Under the pieces are notes generated by a model. That model was given only the letters and a program-made list of their open reading frames with translations. It ran no database searches and was not told the origin of the DNA. This document shows, one piece after another, positions 1 through 5,382 of a DNA stretch of 5,382 bases; positions within the stretch are counted from its first letter, which is position 1, and each line of letters opens with the position of its first letter. The position numbers and the translations under genes are program-made. The DNA lies in the NCBI GenBank assembly GCA_003645395.1, contig QNFC01000136.1, positions 1 through 5,382 on the forward strand. Reading direction: 5' to 3'. Source of the stretch: Gammaproteobacteria bacterium. Lineage in GTDB: Bacteria; Pseudomonadota; Gammaproteobacteria; Immundisolibacterales; Immundisolibacteraceae.

Positions 1-935
1 ACGGTGAGCTTCATCACCTGCTCACCACGGAGGGATTGCGGCGGGAAACCTGCGAACGCATTTTTGCGCTGGCCGATTCGCTGACCGAAACCAGCGCGGT
101 GAAAAAACTGCCGGTGCTGCGTGGTAAGACCATTGTGCTGCTGTTTTTTGAGCCCTCGACCCGCACTCGTACCACCTTTGAAATCGCTGCCAATCGACTG
201 TCCGCAGACGTGAATGTCGTCAACGTTGCTACCTCAGCGACCAGTAAGGGTGAAAGCCTGGTCGACACTGTTGAAACGCTGCAGGCGATGCAGGCTGATA
301 TGTTCGTAGTGCGTCACGCCCAGAGCGGCGCGGCGGATCTTATTGCCCGCCATGTCGCGCCGCACGTAAGCGTGGTTAATGCTGGCGATGGTTGTCATGC
401 GCATCCGACCCAGGCATTGCTGGACGCTTACACTATTCGTCAGCGGAAAGGTCAGGTGGAGGGGCTGCGCGTTGCTATCGTGGGTGACCTGTTGCACTCA
501 CGGGTTGCCCGGTCACAAATCCATATATTGCAGACACTGGGCGCGGCGCAGATTAATTTAATCGGGCCAAAGAACCTGGTGCCGAAAGCGTTTGAAGCGT
601 CTGGTGCTGAGGTTTTTCATGACTTGCGCAGTGGGTTGCAAGGCGTTGATGTTGTCATGGGGTTGCGCATGCAGCGAGAGCGAATGGGTGGCGGCGTGCT
701 GCCGTCTGATCGTGAATATTTCCATTATTACGGACTGACTGAAGAGCGGTTGCAGTGGGCGGCACCCGCGGCGATGGTGATGCACCCAGGACCGGTGAAC
801 CGTGGAGTGGAGATCGACTCGGCACTGCTGGATAGTGATCGCTCCGTCGTTCTTGAACAGGTGGCCAATGGCATTGCCGTACGCATGGCTGTTATCAGCC
901 TGGTGTTAGGTCGTAGCTGGTCGGTGAAGTCGTGA
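1..935 (+). CDS. pyrB: Aspartate carbamoyltransferase catalytic chain (5'-truncated by window edge)
   Basis: Transfers the carbamoyl group of carbamoyl phosphate to L-aspartate, the committed step of de novo pyrimidine synthesis in the cytoplasm. The frame is open from base 3 (GELHHLLTTEGL...) and the alignment recalled from Pseudomonas PyrB continues upstream, so roughly 10-20 residues are missing; the TTG at 36 is internal, not the start. Seen in the sequence: the carbamoyl phosphate loop STRTRT (156-173), the mobile loop SATSKGES with its active-site Lys (near 235-255), VRH (near 310), HPTQ (402-413), HSRVARS, GLRMQRER (aspartate-binding Arg and Gln) and HPGPVNRG (783-806). All the catalytic residues I can place are present, so the enzyme should be active. 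The stop overlaps the pyrC' start by 4 bases. In pseudomonads PyrB assembles with a PyrC' protein instead of the PyrI regulatory chain, and the context here fits that class. Any promoter or leader lies outside the window. Confidence 0.97.
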   Translation, partial: GELHHLLTTEGLRRETCERIFALADSLTETSAVKKLPVLRGKTIVLLFFEPSTRTRTTFEIAANRLSADVNVVNVATSATSKGESLVDTVETLQAMQADMFVVRHAQSGAADLIARHVAPHVSVVNAGDGCHAHPTQALLDAYTIRQRKGQVEGLRVAIVGDLLHSRVARSQIHILQTLGAAQINLIGPKNLVPKAFEASGAEVFHDLRSGLQGVDVVMGLRMQRERMGGGVLPSDREYFHYYGLTEERLQWAAPAAMVMHPGPVNRGVEIDSALLDSDRSVVLEQVANGIAVRMAVISLVLGRSWSVKS

Positions 936-2260
936 TCGCGCAGCGATATTTAATTTCTGGTGGTCGTTTTATTGACCCGGCTAACGGGGTTGACCGGGTG
1001 ACAGACCTTGCCATCGCCGATGGCAAGGTCGTGGCGGTGGGCCGCGTTCCCCGCGGCTTTAAAACCGCGACTGAAATCGATGCGACCGGCCAGTGGGTGT
1101 TGCCGGGGCTGGTTGATTTGCGAGCTCGCGTGCGCCCCAGTCACGCCGAAGAGAACCTGGTATCGGTAAGCGAGTTGCTGGCAGCAGTGGCCGGAGGGGT
1201 GACCACGTTAGTGGCCGCACCCGAGGATGGCGTGTTGATGGATAGCTCTGCGGCGGCGCACCGGTTGCAGCAACATAGCGAAAATTTGGGTCTCTGCCGG
1301 GTAATTCCGCAAGGCGCGCTGACTCGGCAACTTAAAGGTGATCAATTAAGCGAGATGGCTGCTTTGCAGCGTGCTGGGTGTCAGTTAATGGGTAACGGCC
1401 GCGCGCCGGTAGGGTCGCAAATGATGCGAAATGCCCTCGACTACGCCGCTAACTTTGATCTAACAGTGGTGGTGCATTGCGAGGTTCCAGGGCTTGCTCA
1501 GGGTTGCATTCATGAGGGGGCTACCAGTTTGCGCCTCGGCCTGCCGGGTATTCCAGCCGCCGCTGAAGAGGCAGCAGTGGGCCGCGATCTGGCACTGGCG
1601 CGGTTAACCGGTGCTCAGCTTCACTTTGCCGGAATCTCCACCGCCGATGCGGTGCAGCTATTGGCCAACGCCAAAAAGGGTGGCTTGCCGGTCACCGCCG
1701 ACGTGGCGATTCACCACCTGCTGCTCTGCGACGAAGACATTACCGGCTTCGATGTTAATTACCATACTCGGCCACCTCTGCGTGGGGCTAGCGATCGCAC
1801 AGCGCTCTGTAAAGCGGTGCGCAATTCGGTGATTGAGGTTATCTGTAGTGATCATGCTCCAAAATCAGCAGCTACCGAGTTGCTACCCTTCGCTGAAAGT
1901 GAACCGGGTATTGCCGGGATCGAGAGTCTGTTGTCGCTGGTGCTGGAGTTGGTCCGCAACCGGCGATTGCCGCTTGAACGCGCACTTTCGGCGGTAACCG
2001 CTTCGCCAGCAAAGTTGTTGCAGGGTTCACGGGGCCAGCTGGCCGAAGGGGCAGCGGCGGACATTTGTATCGTTGACCCTGGTCGCGCCTGGCAACTGCA
2101 ACCGGCGAGCTGGCAAAGTCGGGGCTGCAACTCGCCGTTCACCGGGCGTAACCTGCGCGGGCGGGTTACTCATACCTTAATAGCGGGTGATCTGGTTTAT
2201 CGGTTAAGCGGTGACCGAACACAGTTTCCTACTATTAACGATAGTACTGTTCGCACATGA
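932..2260 (+). CDS. pyrC': Dihydroorotase-like protein PyrC', predicted catalytically inactive
   Basis: An amidohydrolase-fold protein of 442 residues, homologous to class I dihydroorotase. The start is GTG inside a GTGA overlap with the pyrB stop, and no strong Shine-Dalgarno is visible, so translation is probably coupled. The N-terminal strand region (ADGKVVAVG) and the GLVD motif are typical, but the metal-binding DxHxH is D62-L-R64-A-R66, so both histidines are arginine. The region that normally holds the bridging Asp (DDG) reads M153-G-N155-G. Later landmarks survive: HCE at 182-184, HH at 261-262 and SDHAP with D307. Losing several metal ligands should abolish dihydroorotase activity. 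In Pseudomonas putida and P. aeruginosa the equivalent PyrC' is inactive but needed for assembly of the PyrB holoenzyme, and I infer the same role here. A separate functional pyrC should exist elsewhere in the genome. The last 25 or so residues, after GDLVY, look like a divergent tail. Confidence 0.92.
   Translation: MIAQRYLISGGRFIDPANGVDRVTDLAIADGKVVAVGRVPRGFKTATEIDATGQWVLPGLVDLRARVRPSHAEENLVSVSELLAAVAGGVTTLVAAPEDGVLMDSSAAAHRLQQHSENLGLCRVIPQGALTRQLKGDQLSEMAALQRAGCQLMGNGRAPVGSQMMRNALDYAANFDLTVVVHCEVPGLAQGCIHEGATSLRLGLPGIPAAAEEAAVGRDLALARLTGAQLHFAGISTADAVQLLANAKKGGLPVTADVAIHHLLLCDEDITGFDVNYHTRPPLRGASDRTALCKAVRNSVIEVICSDHAPKSAATELLPFAESEPGIAGIESLLSLVLELVRNRRLPLERALSAVTASPAKLLQGSRGQLAEGAAADICIVDPGRAWQLQPASWQSRGCNSPFTGRNLRGRVTHTLIAGDLVYRLSGDRTQFPTINDSTVRT
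1004..1030 (+). repeat. Perfect 12-bp inverted repeat inside the start of pyrC'
   Basis: GACCTTGCCATC at 1004-1015 and GATGGCAAGGTC at 1019-1030 are exact reverse complements around the 3-base loop GCC. In RNA this would form a strong 12-bp hairpin about 70 bases after the pyrC' start codon. It covers codons for DLAIADGKV, a conserved amidohydrolase segment, so part of the symmetry could come from the protein sequence. No T run follows, so it is not a simple terminator. Confidence 0.8.
1041..1069 (+). repeat. Overlapping short GC hairpins in pyrC'
   Basis: GCCGCG (1041-1046) pairs with CGCGGC (1052-1057) around the loop TTCCC and is followed by TTT. The same middle arm can instead pair, as CGCGG (1052-1056), with CCGCG (1065-1069). 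The two hairpins exclude each other. The stems are short and lie in GC-rich coding sequence, so a function is doubtful. Confidence 0.35.
2221..2250 (+). repeat. Bulged inverted repeat just before the PyrK-like gene start
   Basis: ACAGT (2221-2225) pairs with ACTGT (2246-2250), and ACTAT (2231-2235) pairs with ATAGT (2241-2245), leaving a 5-base bulge (TTCCT) and a 5-base loop (TAACG). The element ends 6 bases before the ATG at 2257, where a Shine-Dalgarno would normally sit and none is seen. It lies in the AT-richer tail of pyrC'. The stem is weak, and any effect on translation is inference. Confidence 0.4.
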
Positions 2261-3144
2261 ACGCCCCGAAAACACACCGAGACACGCTGCTGGTTGAACA
2301 GGCCACGGTGCTTTCGCATCAGGTGTTTGCTGGCGACCAAAATCTGTTAAGGCTGGCCGCTCCGCGAGTGGCCGAGCGGGCGCTGCCCGGGCAGTTTGTG
2401 CATATTGATTGTGGTCAGCCGATGATGTTACGGCGGCCGTTATCGTTGATGCGTGTTGATCGCAAACAGGGCTGGATTGAGCTGCTTTACAAAAAAGTCG
2501 GTGTCGGTACCCGGCTTTTGGCCCAGCGCGTGCCGGGTGATGAAATTAATCTGTTAGGGCCGGTCGGCAACTGTTTTCAGCTCCACGACGATTATCGACG
2601 GCCACTCCTGCTCGGCGGCGGCGTGGGCATGCCGCCCATGCTTTTTCTGGCCGAGAGTCTGCGCAGGCAAAAAGAGATTCAGCCACAAGTGTTGTTGGCA
2701 TCCGAGGTGCCGTTTCCGTTTAACCCCGAGCCTTCCACGATTATGATCGACGGCATGCCAGCTGGCGTGATTGCCACCATGCCGTTGCTGGATGATTGGG
2801 GTGTTCCTGCACGGCTGGCCTCTAATCAGGGATTCCCTGGCTGTTTCGACGGGTTCATTACTGACCTTGCACGGCATTGGTTATCTAGTCTGGCAGCCAG
2901 TGAGCTTGCTCTGGTTGAAATTTTCGCCTGTGGCCCAACGCCCATGTTAAAAGCGGTGCAGCAGCTGGCGGCAGAATTTGAATTACCCAGTCAGTTATCG
3001 CTAGAGGAGTACATGGCTTGTGCGGTAGGTGGCTGTGCCGGCTGTGTGGTGCCGATTAGCGGATCGCAGGGCGTAGCAATGAAACGAGTCTGTGTGGACG
3101 GACCGGTGTTTGCCGGTGACCGAGTGGTGTTTGATTTGGGTTAA
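2257..3144 (+). CDS. PyrK-like dihydroorotate dehydrogenase electron-transfer subunit (FAD/NAD, [2Fe-2S])
   Basis: A 295-residue oxidoreductase of the ferredoxin-reductase superfamily, closest to PyrK, which passes electrons between NAD and the class 1B dihydroorotate dehydrogenase PyrD. Domain order seen: an FAD-binding barrel with RRPLSL at 59-64; a nucleotide-binding domain opening with LLLGGGVGMPP at 117-127 and including the ACGPTPML loop around C225; and a C-terminal [2Fe-2S] cysteine set C255-x4-C260-x2-C263-x15-C279, the PyrK-type arrangement. The protein looks slightly longer than Gram-positive PyrK proteins as I recall them. The ATG overlaps the pyrC' stop (ATGA) and lacks a clear Shine-Dalgarno, which suggests translational coupling. 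No PyrD is visible nearby, and gammaproteobacteria usually use the membrane-bound, quinone-linked PyrD that needs no PyrK. The true partner is therefore uncertain, and another NAD(P)H-linked reductase role is possible. I leave the symbol empty for that reason. Confidence 0.85.
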   Translation: MNAPKTHRDTLLVEQATVLSHQVFAGDQNLLRLAAPRVAERALPGQFVHIDCGQPMMLRRPLSLMRVDRKQGWIELLYKKVGVGTRLLAQRVPGDEINLLGPVGNCFQLHDDYRRPLLLGGGVGMPPMLFLAESLRRQKEIQPQVLLASEVPFPFNPEPSTIMIDGMPAGVIATMPLLDDWGVPARLASNQGFPGCFDGFITDLARHWLSSLAASELALVEIFACGPTPMLKAVQQLAAEFELPSQLSLEEYMACAVGGCAGCVVPISGSQGVAMKRVCVDGPVFAGDRVVFDLG

Positions 3145-3152
3145 CAGGCCCT

Positions 3153-3160
3153 GGGAGAGG
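3153..3160 (+). promoter_or_regulatory. Ribosome binding site of the dienelactone hydrolase gene
   Basis: The purine run GGGAGAGG lies 4 bases before the ATG at 3165. It is the clearest Shine-Dalgarno in the window. It shows that this gene is initiated independently, unlike pyrC' and the PyrK-like gene, which depend on stop-start overlaps. Confidence 0.65.
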
Positions 3161-3164
3161 AACC

Positions 3165-3854
3165 ATGACGAGTGGAGTACGGGTAGAGTTAAGCGCGGCG
3201 GGTGAGAAGTTTTCTGGTTACTGCGCCGGTCCGACTAACGTCGGTCGGTCGGCAGTGGTGGTCATTCAGGAAATTTTCGGCGTCAACAGTCACATTCGCG
3301 ATGTTTGTGATCGCTTTGCAGATGAGGGCTTTGTCGCGCTGGCGCCAGACGTGTTTCATCGCCAGCAGGTTGACGTTGAACTGGGTTATGAAGAGGCCGA
3401 TATTGGTGTGGGTTTTGGTTTAAAGGAAGGACTGAACCCGGCTGAAGTGGTTGCAGATTTGGCGGCCTGTATTCAGTGGCTGCGTGATCAGGGTGCCAGC
3501 AAAGTGGCGGTGGTCGGTTTTTGCATGGGTGGCCTCTACACTTACCTTAGCGCAGCGCAGTTAAACCCCGATGCAGCGGTAGCCTATTACGGTGGTGGCA
3601 TTGGCGATTACCTTGATCAGGCGACAACAGTCTGTTGCCCAATCATGTTCCACTTTGGTGAGCGTGATGACCATATTCCGCTAGAGGTCGTTGCCAGTGT
3701 TGAGGCAGCGGTGTCGGGTCTTACCGATGCCACCGTGTATACCTACCCTGCCGAGCACGGTTTCAATTGTGATCAGCGCGGCGCTTTTGATCAAGCTGCT
3801 TCAACGTTGGCCTGGCAACGGACCATCGATTTTTTCAGGCGCCACCTCGATTAA
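3165..3854 (+). CDS. Dienelactone hydrolase family protein
   Basis: A cytoplasmic alpha/beta hydrolase of 229 residues, about the usual family length. The catalytic triad is visible: the nucleophile C120 in GFCMGG, D168 in GERDDHIP and H198 in EHGFNCD. The conserved E36 in QEIFGVN, which interacts with the nucleophile in the Pseudomonas enzyme, is also present. There is no signal peptide or membrane segment. Classical members open dienelactone to maleylacetate in chloroaromatic breakdown, but many bacterial members have other or unknown ester or lactone substrates, and no aromatic-degradation gene is seen here. The gene begins 20 bases after the PyrK-like gene with its own ribosome binding site and no terminator between, so it is probably the distal gene of the pyr transcript. 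The family call is firm; the substrate is not known. Confidence 0.92.
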   Translation: MTSGVRVELSAAGEKFSGYCAGPTNVGRSAVVVIQEIFGVNSHIRDVCDRFADEGFVALAPDVFHRQQVDVELGYEEADIGVGFGLKEGLNPAEVVADLAACIQWLRDQGASKVAVVGFCMGGLYTYLSAAQLNPDAAVAYYGGGIGDYLDQATTVCCPIMFHFGERDDHIPLEVVASVEAAVSGLTDATVYTYPAEHGFNCDQRGAFDQAASTLAWQRTIDFFRRHLD

Positions 3855-3873
3855 CCGAAGCGGCGTTGCTAGC

Positions 3874-3891
3874 CTGTCACCAAGCTGAAAT
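3874..3891 (+). promoter_or_regulatory. Candidate Pho box (PhoB binding site) upstream of phoB
   Basis: The 18 bases read CTGTCAC, CAAG, CTGAAAT: two direct 7-base half-sites separated by 4 bases, as in the known Pho box (two CTGTCAT-like repeats, 11-base period). The first half matches 6 of 7 positions and the second 5 of 7. It begins 20 bases after the hydrolase stop and 24 bases before the phoB ATG. It implies autoregulation of phoBR by phosphate starvation, which is known in E. coli. The match was made by eye. Confidence 0.6.
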
Positions 3892-3901
3892 ATTGCGATG
3901 G

Positions 3902-3907
3902 TACAAA
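3902..3907 (+). promoter_or_regulatory. Candidate -10 element of the phoB promoter
   Basis: TACAAA (followed by T) lies 10 bases after the Pho box, the spacing at which a Pho box replaces the -35 element in PhoB-dependent promoters. No good -35 hexamer is otherwise present. Transcription would then begin near 3914-3915, at or next to the phoB start codon. Confidence 0.4.
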
Positions 3908-3914
3908 TAGCGCG

Positions 3915-4603
3915 ATGAATGCACGTATTTTGATTGTTGACGACGAACCGGCAATTCGCGACATGTTGACCTTTGCGCTCAGTAATTCTGGCTATGAGCC
4001 GCTGGCAGCCGAAGATGCGCGGGCTGCGGATTTGCTCATTGCAGATCAGTCTCCCGACTTGATGCTGCTGGACTGGATGATGCCCGGCGAGACCGGCGTC
4101 TCGTTTTGTCGTCGCCTGCGGTCGCAATCGACCACGCGAGACTTGCCAATAATCATGCTCACCGCCCGTGATGCGGAGGCCGATGTGCTGGCAGGCCTGG
4201 ATGCCGGCGCTGACGATTACCTCGGCAAGCCGTTTTCAACGCGTGAGCTGCTTGGCCGCGTTAAGGCAGTATTGCGGCGCACCACGCCCCACGTGGTTGG
4301 TGAGGTGCTGCGTGTTGGTGATCTGATGCTCGACCCGGCCAGTCATCGGGTGACGGTTGGTGATGAAGAGTTGGCGTTTGGGCCAACCGAATATAAATTG
4401 TTACAGTTTTTCTCTCCCATCCTGAGCGGGTTTTTAGCCGTGGCGAGTTAATTGACCGGGTTTGGGGGCAGAGTGTCTATATCGAGGAGCGCACTGTCGA
4501 TGTGCATATTCGTCGGCTGCGCGAGACGCTTGAGTCATCCGGATATGATAAGCGGGTACAGACCGTACGCGGTGCTGGCTACCGGTTTTCGATGAAAGCG
4601 TAA
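3915..4603 (+). pseudogene. phoB: Phosphate regulon response regulator PhoB, frameshifted in the DNA-binding domain
   Basis: PhoB is an OmpR-family response regulator that activates phosphate-starvation genes when phosphorylated by PhoR. The receiver domain is complete: acidic pocket D9-D10, phospho-acceptor D53 followed by W54, T83 and K105, numbering identical to E. coli PhoB. The winged-helix domain begins near residue 130 and reads correctly to KLLQFF (residue 166). The frame then goes wrong and stops at 4449-4451, giving a 178-residue product. Adding one T to the five-T run at 4407-4411 restores LSHPERVFSR and runs on through WGQSVYIEERTVDVHIRRLR and the VQTVRGAGYRFS wing to the stop at 4601-4603, a 229-residue protein, the E. 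coli length. As it stands, the product lacks the recognition helix and should not bind DNA. The downstream codons are undamaged, so the change is very recent or is a sequencing error. The ATG at 3915 gives the expected N-terminus but has no Shine-Dalgarno. Confidence 0.9.
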
Positions 4604-4612
4604 CCTGAAACC

Positions 4613-5382
4613 GTGTTGGCGCAACGCTGGTACACCGAGCTTTACCTTGCCATTACCGTGCTGGTTGTGGCGTGGGCGCTGGATGCCCTGCAGTGGCTTC
4701 CCGCATTGGTGCCGGTGGCTATTTACCTGTTTTGGCAGCTCTGGCAGTTTCGGCGCTTGCTGGTGCTGCTGCAAGACCCTGAGCAGGCGGATGCGCTGGA
4801 GCCTGCCGGCTTTTTTGGTGTGGTCTATGCTCACCTCTACCGGGTTCGGCGGTCGGGCGTGCAGCGGGAGCGGCAGCTAGCCCAACGAATTCAACGGTTT
4901 GAAGAATTGAGTGCGGTGCTGCCAGATGGCGTGGTGTCGTTTGACCGCCACGGAACTATCGAATGGTTTAATGCTCAGGCCGGTCGGTTGCTGGGATTGA
5001 CTGAACGTGACCTCGGTCAACGGATTGTTAATGTCGTGCGTAGCCCTCGATTCGTAGAGCTGTTCGAAGACCCCGAGTCGTCGGCGGCGATTGATATGCC
5101 AGCGCCAAAAAATAGTGAGCTTCAGTTACAGATACTTAAAGTGAGTGATGGCAACCGGCGGACGCTGTTGGTGGTTCGTGATATCACCCAGTTACGTTAT
5201 CTGGAGCAGGTTCGCACGGACTTTATTGCCAATGCCTCTCATGAGTTGCGCACGCCGTTGACGGTGGTTAGTGGTTACCTCGAAGTCATGTCCACAGACC
5301 AGGACAGCCTGCCGCCGGCCTGGCGACAGCCGATCGAGCAAATGGCTCAACAGGCTCAGCGGATGCAGGGAATTATTACGGA
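4613..5382 (+). CDS. phoR: Phosphate regulon sensor histidine kinase PhoR (3' end beyond window)
   Basis: Inner-membrane sensor kinase that phosphorylates PhoB under phosphate limitation and dephosphorylates it when phosphate is ample. The frame is open from the GTG at 4613, 9 bases after the restored phoB stop, to the window end (256 residues seen). No in-frame start precedes it, because the frame is closed by the stop at 4601-4603; TTG at 4616 is the only near alternative, and the Shine-Dalgarno is poor. Seen: two hydrophobic segments at about residues 10-23 and 28-46 with almost no periplasmic loop, as in E. coli PhoR; a charged linker; a PAS region at about 96-190 (FEELSAVLPDGVV to LLVVRDITQL); and the dimerisation/phosphoacceptor helix FIANASHELRTPLTVVSGYL with H210. 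The ATP-binding domain lies past the edge. The gene appears intact although phoB is frameshifted. Confidence 0.95.
   Translation, partial: MLAQRWYTELYLAITVLVVAWALDALQWLPALVPVAIYLFWQLWQFRRLLVLLQDPEQADALEPAGFFGVVYAHLYRVRRSGVQRERQLAQRIQRFEELSAVLPDGVVSFDRHGTIEWFNAQAGRLLGLTERDLGQRIVNVVRSPRFVELFEDPESSAAIDMPAPKNSELQLQILKVSDGNRRTLLVVRDITQLRYLEQVRTDFIANASHELRTPLTVVSGYLEVMSTDQDSLPPAWRQPIEQMAQQAQRMQGIIT

Noticed and set aside
36..38. TTG as the start of pyrB
   Set aside because: The frame is open to base 3 and the upstream residues (GELHHLLTTEGL) fit the PyrB N-terminal helix, so the real start lies before the window.
2554..2877. Long reading frames on the minus strand inside the PyrK-like gene and elsewhere (for example 1852-2142, 3801-4127, 4535-4834)
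   Set aside because: They lie opposite clearly recognised genes, have no recognisable domain, and are typical shadow frames of moderately GC-rich coding DNA.
3239..3251. Short GTCG tandem repeat (CGTCGGTCGGTCGG)
   Set aside because: Only about three copies inside the well-conserved N-terminus of the hydrolase; it encodes ordinary residues and is too short to suggest a variable repeat.
3855..3914. Terminator or small RNA between the hydrolase and phoB
   Set aside because: No stem followed by a T run is visible; only the small palindrome GCTAGC and the Pho box candidate are present.
4401..4420. Programmed ribosomal frameshift in phoB
   Set aside because: The site G-TTT-TTC is not a proper X-XXY-YYZ heptamer for a -1 shift, no downstream stimulating structure was seen, and PhoB is not known to use one. 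A one-base deletion or read error explains it better.

Overview
The window looks like a chromosomal stretch from a gammaproteobacterium, moderately GC-rich by eye. The closest recalled resemblance is to Pseudomonas and related marine groups. The reasons are a pseudomonad-type aspartate carbamoyltransferase directly followed by a catalytically dead dihydroorotase homologue (the pyrB-pyrC' arrangement), and a PhoB/PhoR pair very similar to that of E. coli and Pseudomonas. This assignment rests on recalled family sequences, not on a search. All genes are on the + strand and packed tightly; there is no gene-free stretch longer than about 60 bases.

Left part (1-3144), pyrimidine biosynthesis. pyrB enters the window already started and its N-terminus is missing. 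It overlaps pyrC' by the 4 bases GTGA, and pyrC' overlaps a PyrK-like iron-sulfur flavoprotein gene by the 4 bases ATGA. The three genes therefore look like one translationally coupled operon. PyrB makes carbamoyl-aspartate. PyrC' has lost the metal-binding residues of a real dihydroorotase and probably serves as a structural subunit of the PyrB complex. The PyrK-like protein carries FAD, NAD(P)H and [2Fe-2S] signatures of the electron-transfer subunit of dihydroorotate dehydrogenase, but no catalytic PyrD subunit lies in the window.

Middle (3165-3854). A dienelactone hydrolase family protein with an intact Cys-Asp-His triad follows after 20 bases with its own ribosome binding site. It is probably read from the same operon, and its substrate is unknown.

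Right part (3874-5382), phosphate sensing. A candidate Pho box with a well-placed -10 element precedes phoB. phoB is intact through its receiver domain but carries a one-base deletion in a T run at 4407-4411, which cuts off the DNA-recognition part of its winged-helix domain; the rest of the domain is perfectly preserved in another frame. phoR follows after a 9-base gap and runs off the right edge with its membrane segments, PAS region and histidine box intact.

I see no mobile element, CRISPR array, tRNA, rRNA or novel defence-type system. The points most worth a second look are the phoB frameshift, the dead dihydroorotase, the PyrK-like protein without a visible PyrD, the Pho box with a possibly leaderless phoB transcript, and a perfect 12-bp hairpin near the start of pyrC'.
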